A stretch of DNA of 41,207 nucleotides, from NCBI GenBank assembly GCA_013044075.1, contig JABEVG010000051.1:1-41207 (forward strand), written 5' to 3'. Below, piece by piece: positions 9,267-16,740 of this stretch. Position numbers and translations under genes: made by a program. Source of the DNA: Gallionella sp. (GTDB taxonomy: Bacteria > Pseudomonadota > Gammaproteobacteria > Burkholderiales > Gallionellaceae). The first letter of the stretch is position 1; each line of letters opens with the position of its first letter. The notes beneath the pieces were generated by a model. The model was not told the DNA's origin and made no database searches. It was given only the letters and a program-made list of their open reading frames with translations.

Positions 9267-10571
9267 TTATAACGACGGCGCGGGCGCGACGAACAGCGGG
9301 ACTTCCTCCTCTCTCCTACTGATGGCACTGCGCGCAGACAGTCGCGAGGTCAGGCGGTACATCGCCATCTCGCCTTTTCCCTTGATATTCACCATCGCGC
9401 GCGGCTCGAACGCAAAGCCATCCTGCAAGCGGTTGTACGTTACTTTATCCACCTGTATCACCCCGAAGGTCGCCTCGTCGGTCAAGCGGCTGGCGATATT
9501 GACCGTGTCACCCCACAGGTCGTAGATAAAGCGTTTCGTGCCAATCACCCCCGCCACCACGGGACCGGTGGCGATGCCGGTATGCACGCTCAGATGATAT
9601 TTCGTAAAATCGGGATGATTGGCCACATAGTCGCGCATCTCGATGGCCATGTCGGCGATGTCAGCGGTGTAGGAAAGACGGTCGCGGTCAAAGCCACCCA
9701 CCACCATATACGCATCACCCATGGTCTTGATCTTCTCAACCCCGTATTTTTCACTCAGCATATCGAAGCCCGAAAATATCCGGTTCAACAACCCCACCAT
9801 CTCGGTCGGTGCGAGCATTTCAGTGAGCTGGGTAAAGTTCACCAGATCCACGAACATCACGGTGACATCCGCATAACCATCGGCGATGAGACCCTGGTCG
9901 TTTTTCAAACGCTGCGCGATCGCGCTGGGCAGGACATTCAACAATACCCGCTCGGATTTCTTTTGCTCTTCTTCCAGCAACTGATGTTGCTGGTCGAGCT
10001 GGTTCTTGATCCGCTCCATCTCGACCACGAAGTAGCGCACCAAAAAATAAATGATGGATGACATCGCCACGAAGTTAAGCGCGAAGAACACGCCTATGGT
10101 CTTCATCGACATCGCGCCCTCGTTGCCCGCCCCGAGAAAATAATCGAACACGCCCGAAACGATGGTCATCACGATATAGGCGAAAAACCAAGGCACGGAT
10201 TCGCGCCAATTGGACACCACCAACGCGCCAATCGGGGCGAGCAAAGCCCAGAGCATCACGCCGCTGGAAGTCACCGAACTGCCTATGCTCCATTGCATGA
10301 TGAACGGCGCGAACAGGAACAAACTGAGCTGCACGAAACGAAACACCTCGAAGTTCTTGGTTTTCAGGTAGAAGAGCAACGAGCTGATCGAAATCAACTG
10401 GTAGCCCAATGGCACATTGGAAGAGAAATTCAAACCCATCAGCCAATAGATCGCCAGCCACAACACCACCGCCAGATTCATGAAGGCACAGGCGAATATC
10501 AACAGGCTTTTGCGCAGCTTATCTTCCGGGGTATCGATCATTTCTTTGGTGATGGAAGGCAGATTTTTCAT
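9267..10571 (-). CDS. Membrane-anchored class III adenylate cyclase
   Basis: The protein (434 residues) makes cAMP from ATP. About six hydrophobic segments fill residues 20-185. A short charged, coiled-coil-like linker (about 183-210) leads to a class III nucleotide cyclase domain (about 232-420). Both metal-binding aspartates are present (D242 in FVDLV, D286 in MGDAY). The purine-specifying pair K282 and D351 is the ATP type, and the transition-state residues N358 and R362 are there, so it should be an active adenylate cyclase rather than a guanylate cyclase. It is convergent with glnE and divergent from ilvE. What the membrane region senses cannot be read from sequence. Confidence 0.88.
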   Translation of the reverse strand: MKNLPSITKEMIDTPEDKLRKSLLIFACAFMNLAVVLWLAIYWLMGLNFSSNVPLGYQLISISSLLFYLKTKNFEVFRFVQLSLFLFAPFIMQWSIGSSVTSSGVMLWALLAPIGALVVSNWRESVPWFFAYIVMTIVSGVFDYFLGAGNEGAMSMKTIGVFFALNFVAMSSIIYFLVRYFVVEMERIKNQLDQQHQLLEEEQKKSERVLLNVLPSAIAQRLKNDQGLIADGYADVTVMFVDLVNFTQLTEMLAPTEMVGLLNRIFSGFDMLSEKYGVEKIKTMGDAYMVVGGFDRDRLSYTADIADMAIEMRDYVANHPDFTKYHLSVHTGIATGPVVAGVIGTKRFIYDLWGDTVNIASRLTDEATFGVIQVDKVTYNRLQDGFAFEPRAMVNIKGKGEMAMYRLTSRLSARSAISRREEEVPLFVAPAPSL

Positions 10572-10752
10572 AAGATTGGGTAACGATTCTTAGGCTAACG
10601 CATCCCGCCGGTTGTGTGCAGTGGTTTCATCATACCGAAATTGCCGCGCAAATAAAGCAGGCAAAATACCTAGGTAATTTTGTCGTGCGGCTTCATTAAG
10701 TTTGAGGAAACGGCTAAAATCGCGCTCCTGAAAATTTTCCCGAGGATTCACT

Positions 10753-11673
10753 ATGTCAATGTCCGACCGCGACGGCTTTATCTGGCACGACGGCAAACTC
10801 GTGCCTTGGCGCGAAGCCACCACCCATGTTTTGACGCACACCTTGCATTACGGCATGGGCGTGTTTGAAGGGGTGCGCGCCTACAAAGCTGCCAACGGCA
10901 CAGCGATCTTCCGCTTGCGGGAACACACCGACAGGCTGTTCAACTCGGCACACATCTTCCAGATGAAGATGCCGTTCGACAAAGAGACGGTCATGGAAGC
11001 GCACCGCGAAGTGGTGCGCGCCAACACACTCGAATCCTGCTACATCCGCCCGATCTGCTTTTACGGTTCGGAAGCGATGGGCATCGCCGCCAAGACGCTC
11101 TCCACCCATGTTGCCATCGCGGCATGGCCATGGGGTGCGTATCTGGGTGACGAAGGCATGCAAAAAGGCATACGCATCAAGACTTCCAGCTTCACCCGCC
11201 ACCACGTCAACGTGAACATGTGCCGCGCGAAATCGGTGACGACTTACGCCAACTCCATCCTTGCACATCAGGAAGTCGCCAACGACGGTTACGATGAAGC
11301 ATTGCTGCTCGATGTCGATGGTTGCGTTGCCGAAGGTGCGGGCGAGAACATCTTCATCGTCAAAAAAGGCAAACTCTACACGCCTGATCTGACCTCGTGT
11401 CTGGAAGGTATCACCCGCGACTCGGTCATCACTCTGGCGAAAGAGATGGGCATCGAAGTGATCGAAAAACGCATCACCCGCGACGAGATCTATTGCGCCG
11501 ACGAGGCCTTCTTCACCGGCACCGCCGCCGAAGTCACGCCGATCCGCGAACTCGATCAACGGGTCATCGGCCACGGTTCGCGCGGCCCTGTCACCGCAAC
11601 ATTGCAACAAGCGTTCTTTGATTGCGTGGCCGGAAAACACCCGCAACATCAGGACTGGCTGGACTACGTTTAA
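10753..11673 (+). CDS. ilvE: Branched-chain amino acid aminotransferase
   Basis: IlvE catalyses the last transamination in isoleucine, leucine and valine synthesis using pyridoxal phosphate and glutamate. The product (306 residues, family about 309) is a fold-type IV aminotransferase with the PLP lysine at K160 ([11 protein letters not shown]) and the EGAGENIF motif. An AGGA ribosome binding site precedes the ATG. A possible -10 (TAAAAT, 10715-10720) lies in the 181-base gap it shares with the divergent cyclase gene, with only a poor -35. The downstream neighbours (CHCC zinc finger, waaF) follow on the same strand after a hairpin. Confidence 0.95.
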   Translation: MSMSDRDGFIWHDGKLVPWREATTHVLTHTLHYGMGVFEGVRAYKAANGTAIFRLREHTDRLFNSAHIFQMKMPFDKETVMEAHREVVRANTLESCYIRPICFYGSEAMGIAAKTLSTHVAIAAWPWGAYLGDEGMQKGIRIKTSSFTRHHVNVNMCRAKSVTTYANSILAHQEVANDGYDEALLLDVDGCVAEGAGENIFIVKKGKLYTPDLTSCLEGITRDSVITLAKEMGIEVIEKRITRDEIYCADEAFFTGTAAEVTPIRELDQRVIGHGSRGPVTATLQQAFFDCVAGKHPQHQDWLDYV

Positions 11674-11682
11674 GAACGTATT

Positions 11683-11708
11683 GTGGGAGCGTGCTTTCTC
11701 GCTCCCAC
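11683..11708. repeat. REP-like perfect hairpin downstream of ilvE
   Basis: GTGGGAGCG and CGCTCCCAC form a perfect 9-bp stem around an 8-base loop (TGCTTTCT), starting 10 bases after the ilvE stop. No T-run follows, so it is not a standard intrinsic terminator. A hairpin with the same layout and a loop that also begins TGCT lies at 19527-19556. Together they look like a dispersed REP-type family placed at gene 3' ends, where such hairpins can protect mRNA ends. Confidence 0.6.
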
Positions 11709-11732
11709 GTGTTGACTATTTAGGAGACCATC

Positions 11733-11933
11733 GTGAGCGAACAACACATCACCCAGCGTTACATTGAAGTCACCGCAAGCGATTTGCCGCTGGCTTGTCC
11801 CACGCCCGGCATGAGCCTCTGGAACGCTCACCCCAAAGTGGTGATACCGCTGAATCATGGTGGCGAGGCACGCTGCCCGTATTGCGGCACGCTCTATAAG
11901 TTCAAGGGCGAATTGCCTAAAGGTCATCACTAG
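11733..11933 (+). CDS. CHCC-type zinc-finger protein
   Basis: This small protein (66 residues) has a zinc-finger CHCC pattern: C22, H33, C48 and C51 (ARCPYCGTLYKF), the same type of domain as the NDUFS6 accessory subunit of complex I. Stand-alone bacterial members of unknown function are commonly found beside ilvE and waaF in betaproteobacteria. The start is a GTG with a GGAGA ribosome binding site five bases upstream. The sequence supports zinc binding; the biological role is unknown. Confidence 0.85.
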   Translation: MSEQHITQRYIEVTASDLPLACPTPGMSLWNAHPKVVIPLNHGGEARCPYCGTLYKFKGELPKGHH

Positions 11934-11981
11934 CACCCGTCGACCACCGTTTACCTCGCGGTCGATTTTCACACGCCAGTC

Positions 11982-13007
11982 ATGTACAAAATTCTAGTGG
12001 TCGCGCCCAGCTGGGTCGGGGATGCCATGCTGATGCAACCGATGCTGGCAAGGCTCAAACAGCGACACAGCGACTGCCAAATCGACGTGCTCGCGCCGCC
12101 TTGGACGGCTGGCCTGTTGCACTCCCTTCCCGAAATCGACAACGTTATCACCAACCCGTTTCCGCATGGCGCGCTGCAACTCAGACTGCGTTATCAACTG
12201 GGTCGCCGGTTGCGCGCCGCCCAATACGACCAGGCCATCGTGCTACCCAATTCCCTGAAGTCGGCACTGGTCACTTTTTTCGCGCGCATTCCTTTGCGTA
12301 CCGGCTTCATCGGCGAATCACGTTACGGTTTATTGAACGATGCGCGCAAACTGGACAAAACGGTATTACCGTTGATGGTGGAACGTTTCGCCTATCTCGC
12401 GGAACAAAAAAATGGCGCGATCCCGCGTCCTTTGCGCGACCCAAAATTGCATATTTCAGAAACGCAGCGCGCGGCCACGCTGAACAAACTTGCACTGCAG
12501 CTGACCCGGCCCGTCGCGGTGTTTTGTCCCGGTGCGGAATACGGCCCGGCGAAACGCTGGCCGGAATCCTATTACGCCCAGCTCGCTGCACGCTTCATCA
12601 AACAGGGTTACGCGGTGTGGTTGATCGGCTCGGGCAAAGACCAGTTGGTCGCGGAACAAATCAACCAACTGTGCGACGGTGCATGCGTAAATCTGTGCGG
12701 CAGGACCGATCTGGCTGACGCGCTTGCACTGCTGTCCTGTGCGACGGTAGTAGTGAGCAATGATTCCGGTCTGATGCATCTGGCGGCCGCGCAGGACAAA
12801 CCCATGCTGGCCTTGTTCGGCTCCAGCAGCCCGCAATTCACCCCGCCGCTCTCCACGCAGGCGCGCGTGATCAGGATCGAGATCGCGTGCAGCCCGTGCT
12901 TTAAGCGCGTGTGTCCGCTCGGACACTTCAACTGCATGATGCAGCTCACGCCGGACCTGGTCTGGAATCAATTCGAACAACTCGCCATCCCATCGGAACG
13001 ACAATGA
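11982..13007 (+). CDS. waaF: ADP-heptose:LPS heptosyltransferase II
   Basis: WaaF adds the second L-glycero-D-manno-heptose to the inner core of lipopolysaccharide at the cytoplasmic face of the inner membrane. The protein (341 residues, GT-B fold, family GT9) opens with the family pattern KILVVAPSWVGDAML. It has the donor-site segment CPGAEYGPAKRWP and the C-terminal VVSNDSGLMHLAAA block. A cysteine-rich stretch (CSPCFKRVCPLGHFNC) is also typical of WaaF. Its TGA overlaps the start of the next gene as ATGA, indicating translational coupling to the phosphomannomutase gene. Confidence 0.93.
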   Translation: MYKILVVAPSWVGDAMLMQPMLARLKQRHSDCQIDVLAPPWTAGLLHSLPEIDNVITNPFPHGALQLRLRYQLGRRLRAAQYDQAIVLPNSLKSALVTFFARIPLRTGFIGESRYGLLNDARKLDKTVLPLMVERFAYLAEQKNGAIPRPLRDPKLHISETQRAATLNKLALQLTRPVAVFCPGAEYGPAKRWPESYYAQLAARFIKQGYAVWLIGSGKDQLVAEQINQLCDGACVNLCGRTDLADALALLSCATVVVSNDSGLMHLAAAQDKPMLALFGSSSPQFTPPLSTQARVIRIEIACSPCFKRVCPLGHFNCMMQLTPDLVWNQFEQLAIPSERQ

Positions 13008-14380
13008 ACACGCTACCCAAAGAAATATTCAAGGCTTACGACATACGCGGCATCGTGGGCACATCCCTTACCGCCGGGATCGTCGCCTCGATCGGTCACG
13101 CTATCGGCTCGGAAGCGCTCGCGCGCGGACAGCACACGATTGCGATCGGACGCGATGGTCGCTTGTCCGGCCCGGAACTCATCGCGGCACTCGCGCGCGG
13201 CATCCGGCAGAGTGGCTGCAACGTCATCGATGTCGGCTGCGTGCCCACGCCCATGGTGTATTTCGCCGCCTATCACCTGCATACACAATGCGCGGTGATG
13301 CTCACCGGCAGCCACAATCCGCCCGACTACAACGGACTGAAGATGGTGCTGGCGGGGGAAACCCTGTCCGGCGAGACCATCCAAAAACTGCGAGTGCGTA
13401 TCGAGCAAAATGATTTGGCACACGGTTCGGGAAGTTACACCCGACAAGACATCAGTGCTTCATACATCGCGCGCATCGTCTCCGACATCAAGCTGGCGCG
13501 CACTATGCGCGTGACGGTGGACTGCGGAAACGGCGTGGCGGGAGCTTACGTCGCCGAGCTGTATCGACAACTCGGCTGCGAAGTACGCGAACTATTTTGT
13601 GAAGTGGACGGACATTTCCCCAACCACCATCCCGATCCCTCGCAGCCGGAAAACCTGCAAGACCTGATCGCCGCGCTGCAAGACGGCGACAGCGAGATCG
13701 GCTTGGCATTCGACGGCGATGGCGACCGACTGGGCGTGGTCACCAAGGACGGCAAGATCATCTATCCGGACCGCCAGTTGATGCTGTTCGCGGCGGATGT
13801 GTTGAGCCGAAATCCCGGCGCGGAGATCATCTTCGACATCAAATCCACGCGCAATTTATTCGCCTGGATACGCGAACATGGCGGTCAGCCGACGCTATGG
13901 AAGACCGGACACTCCCTGGTGAAAGCCAAGATGCAAGCAAGCGGTGCGTTGCTCGCGGGAGAGATGAGCGGCCACGTGTTCTTCAAGGAACGCTGGTATG
14001 GCTTTGACGACGGCCTGTACACCGGCGCGCGTCTGCTGGAGATATTAAGCAAGGTCACCAATCCCAGTGCCACGCTCAATGCCCTGCCGGATGCGCACTG
14101 CACGCCCGAACTGCATGTGCATACCCGCGAGGGCGAGAACCACCGGCTGATCGCGCAGCTGCAAGAAACCGCGAAATTTGCCAACCCCGAGGAGATCATC
14201 ACGCTGGACGGTGTGCGCGTCGAATATGCGGACGGCTTCGGTCTGGCGCGTGCCAGCAACACCACGCCGGTGATCGTGTTGCGTTTTGAAGCAGATACGG
14301 CGGCGGGATTGCAGCGCATCAAAAACGACTTTCGCAGGGTGCTGCATGAAGCCGACCCCGCGTTAGATCTGCCAATCTGA
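13004..14380 (+). CDS. Phosphomannomutase/phosphoglucomutase
   Basis: This alpha-D-phosphohexomutase (458 residues) interconverts hexose 6- and 1-phosphates to feed nucleotide-sugar synthesis for lipopolysaccharide or exopolysaccharide. The phosphoserine is S103 in TGSHNPPDYNG, the magnesium loop is DGDGD at 237-241, and the sugar-binding GEMSGH and the C-terminal domain are present. It resembles the dual-specificity AlgC/ManB type. The open frame extends upstream into waaF, but the ATG at 13004 gives the conserved N-terminus (FKAYDIRG) and an ATGA overlap. Its 3' end overlaps the convergent diguanylate cyclase gene by 18 bases. Confidence 0.93.
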   Translation: MNTLPKEIFKAYDIRGIVGTSLTAGIVASIGHAIGSEALARGQHTIAIGRDGRLSGPELIAALARGIRQSGCNVIDVGCVPTPMVYFAAYHLHTQCAVMLTGSHNPPDYNGLKMVLAGETLSGETIQKLRVRIEQNDLAHGSGSYTRQDISASYIARIVSDIKLARTMRVTVDCGNGVAGAYVAELYRQLGCEVRELFCEVDGHFPNHHPDPSQPENLQDLIAALQDGDSEIGLAFDGDGDRLGVVTKDGKIIYPDRQLMLFAADVLSRNPGAEIIFDIKSTRNLFAWIREHGGQPTLWKTGHSLVKAKMQASGALLAGEMSGHVFFKERWYGFDDGLYTGARLLEILSKVTNPSATLNALPDAHCTPELHVHTREGENHRLIAQLQETAKFANPEEIITLDGVRVEYADGFGLARASNTTPVIVLRFEADTAAGLQRIKNDFRRVLHEADPALDLPI

Positions 14381-16177
14381 AAATTCGGCAGGCTGCACGG
14401 GTGTGCGCCATATCGCGTAGCCATTCTTGCCGGCATGCTTGGCCGCATACATCGCCTCGTCGGCATAAGTCATCAGTTTCTCCGCCAGAACCGCATCACC
14501 TGGATAGCGACTGATACCGATACTGGCGGTGATGCTGGCACGGCATACGTCCAACTCATACGGGCGAGCGATGTGTTCGATGATTTTGCGCGCGACATTC
14601 TTCAAGCCGTGGTCGGCGGACACATCACGCAGCAACACGATGAACTCGTCGCCACCCAGACGCGCAACCGTATCACCTTCGCGCACACAGGCACGCAAAC
14701 GCTCGGCTACCATTTTCAGCAATTGATCGCCTGCGGCGTGCCCGTGTGTGTCATTGATCTCCTTGAAGCCATCCAGATCAACGAACAACAGGGAAAATTC
14801 GGTCTGATCGCGTTTTGCCTGGTTGATAGCCTGTTGCATCCGGTCATGGAACAAGGTGCGATTGGGCAAGCCGGTCAGCACATCGTGATAGGCCAGATAC
14901 TCGATCTTGCGTTCCAGTTCTTTCTTCTCGGATATATCCTGTTGCAGACACAAAAAATTGCCTATCTGCCCCTGCGCGTCATACAAGGGCGTGATACTTT
15001 GCAACACGCTGTACAGCGAGCCGTCCTTGCGGCGGCTGATCAAGTCACCCGTCCATATCTTTCCCTGCAAGATGGACTGCCACATCTCCTCCCATAACTC
15101 ATTTTCATATTGACCCGAGCTAAACATGTGCGGCTTGCTCTCCATGATTTCCTGGGGCGAATAACCGCTCATATCACTCAATGCACGGTTGAACCAGATG
15201 ATCGTGCCGTCCTGTCTGGTGATAAAGATCGCCTGGGTCGCTTTGCTCATTGCGGCACTCAGCAGCCGGAATTGCTGGTGTTCCTGTGCGCCCAGCAGCG
15301 TGATCGAAAGCCGGTTGGCGAATATGGCATAGCGTTTTACGTTCGTCGCATCGAACCCGTCGCGGCGCGCCGAATACATCACCAATACACCGATGACTTC
15401 ATCCCACGCCACCATCGGCAAAGCCAAAGTGCTTTGTATACCATGCTGCTCCGCCGCCCTGCGCCACGGGGAAAATGCGAGATCATCCGCCAGCAACACG
15501 ACGGGCTCTTTTTTCTTGATGGCCACACCGGCCGGCCCTCCGGCGAGCGGACTGTCATCCCAACGTACGGAGATCTGTTCCAGATAATCGACACATCCCG
15601 CCGCCGCCACCACGCTCACCGAACCATCGCTCTGTTTTCCGCCTATCCACACCAGCTGCAAATCAAACAGCTCCGCGACATGCCTGCAGATCCTTTCGAC
15701 CAGCGGCACGACGTCCCAGCCTTTGAGCATCAGACTGTCTATCTCTTGCAGCAGCGCATCGGTCTGCGCCTGCTTGCGCAATTCGGCACGCTGCTGGACA
15801 GACAGGAGTTCGCGCTTGACCGACGACAGAACACGCTGCGGATTCTGGCTGGAGATGAAATCGTTGGCTCCCGCCTTCATGGCAGCAACGACCGCCCCTT
15901 CATCGCCGGCACTGGAATACACCAGCACCGGAATATCCCAGGATTTTTCCACCAGCAGCGCGTGGATTCTTTCGATCAACCGTGGATGATGGGTCAGGGT
16001 ATCGACCAGTACGACATTGAAATGGCAATCCAATGTGGAAGCCAGTAGCTGCGGGTCATCCAGTCGTTCGGTTAGCAACTCAAACCCGCCTTTGCGCAAC
16101 ACGCTGGACAACCTCTCCACCGCTTGAGCAGGTATCGCGACATATAGGACACATAGCTTGCTGGTGGAGATCGTCAC
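14363..16177 (-). CDS. Diguanylate cyclase with pseudo-receiver, GAF and PAS domains
   Basis: The 604-residue protein should make c-di-GMP from two GTP. Domain order is receiver-like (about 1-125), GAF (about 150-310), PAS (about 315-430) and GGDEF (about 435-590). The active site GGDEF (508-512) is intact, and an RxxD product-inhibition site (REGD, 499-502) stands five residues before it. There is no EAL domain. The receiver keeps an aspartate in VVLVD but lacks the N-terminal acidic pair, and the conserved lysine is serine (FISSQN), so it is probably not phosphorylated normally. The start is taken as the GTG that overlaps the stop of the upstream receiver gene (GTGA); a TTG at 16219 is less likely. 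It is presumably coupled to that receiver gene. Confidence 0.88.
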   Translation of the reverse strand: MTISTSKLCVLYVAIPAQAVERLSSVLRKGGFELLTERLDDPQLLASTLDCHFNVVLVDTLTHHPRLIERIHALLVEKSWDIPVLVYSSAGDEGAVVAAMKAGANDFISSQNPQRVLSSVKRELLSVQQRAELRKQAQTDALLQEIDSLMLKGWDVVPLVERICRHVAELFDLQLVWIGGKQSDGSVSVVAAAGCVDYLEQISVRWDDSPLAGGPAGVAIKKKEPVVLLADDLAFSPWRRAAEQHGIQSTLALPMVAWDEVIGVLVMYSARRDGFDATNVKRYAIFANRLSITLLGAQEHQQFRLLSAAMSKATQAIFITRQDGTIIWFNRALSDMSGYSPQEIMESKPHMFSSGQYENELWEEMWQSILQGKIWTGDLISRRKDGSLYSVLQSITPLYDAQGQIGNFLCLQQDISEKKELERKIEYLAYHDVLTGLPNRTLFHDRMQQAINQAKRDQTEFSLLFVDLDGFKEINDTHGHAAGDQLLKMVAERLRACVREGDTVARLGGDEFIVLLRDVSADHGLKNVARKIIEHIARPYELDVCRASITASIGISRYPGDAVLAEKLMTYADEAMYAAKHAGKNGYAIWRTPVQPAEFSDWQI

Positions 16178-16611
16178 GACGTTGCAAAATCCATTTGATG
16201 ATGCTTGGAGGTCAACCAATAGGCCAGATGGGCGGTGAAGAGCTCGGTGAATTGATGCTCGTCGATGGGCTTGGCCACAAAACTATTTGCGCCGGCCTGA
16301 TAACTCATCAGAACCTCCGCCTGGGTGAACTCAGTCGAATACACCAGCACAGGAATCTCACGCGTGGCCGGATTCAAACGCAACTTGCGGAGCACCGCCA
16401 GACCGTTGAGTTTTGGCAGTTTAAGATCTAGCACAACGAGGAGCGGCAACAGTGCGGGGGATGTGATCATCAGCCAGTCCAACGCGGCATCTGCATCCTC
16501 CACCACGTGCAGATTGAATCGGCACGCCGTCGCGGCCTGTCGCGCCAATTCAACGTCAGCAGGCGCGCTTTCCACAAACAAAACCGTGTGATGCGTTTGG
16601 ACTGGTTGCAC
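16174..16611 (-). CDS. Single-domain response regulator (CheY-like)
   Basis: This 145-residue stand-alone receiver has the phospho-acceptor D62 (VVLDLKLPKLNG), S92/T93 and K114 (AKPID). It is closest in style to Rcp1-type receivers, whose N-terminal motif is usually VEDNPADV; here it is VESAPADV, so one metal-binding acid is replaced by serine. It has no output domain. The start is a GTG with a GAGGGAG ribosome binding site 7 bases upstream. It overlaps the following diguanylate cyclase gene by four bases and probably signals together with it. No histidine kinase is nearby. Confidence 0.85.
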   Translation of the reverse strand: MQPVQTHHTVLFVESAPADVELARQAATACRFNLHVVEDADAALDWLMITSPALLPLLVVLDLKLPKLNGLAVLRKLRLNPATREIPVLVYSTEFTQAEVLMSYQAGANSFVAKPIDEHQFTELFTAHLAYWLTSKHHQMDFATS

Positions 16612-16631
16612 CAGTGCTCTCCCTCGGCGAC

Positions 16632-16647
16632 GGCATCTCGTGATGCC
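16632..16647. repeat. Short hairpin upstream of the response-regulator start
   Basis: GGCATC-TCGT-GATGCC forms a perfect 6-bp stem with a 4-base loop in the 129-base gap between alaS and the receiver gene, just upstream of that gene's ribosome binding site. It has no T-run, and its function is unknown. Nothing else is recognised in this gap. Confidence 0.3.
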
Positions 16648-16740
16648 ATCAACAACTCCACTCGATACGGCACGTCTTCCCGTGATCCTGCGCGCCTTGT
16701 GCCGAACACTACCCGCACATCATGCGCTTGGCAAGCCGCG

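Noticed and set aside
16219-16219. TTG start giving a 618-residue diguanylate cyclase
   Set aside because: The GTG at 16177 forms a GTGA overlap with the upstream stop; the extra 14 residues look unconserved and would come from within the receiver gene.
16470-16718. An 82-codon open frame on the minus strand overlapping the response-regulator gene
   Set aside because: Most of it lies in another frame of a clear receiver domain, it has no recognisable family, and the receiver gene has a good ribosome binding site of its own.
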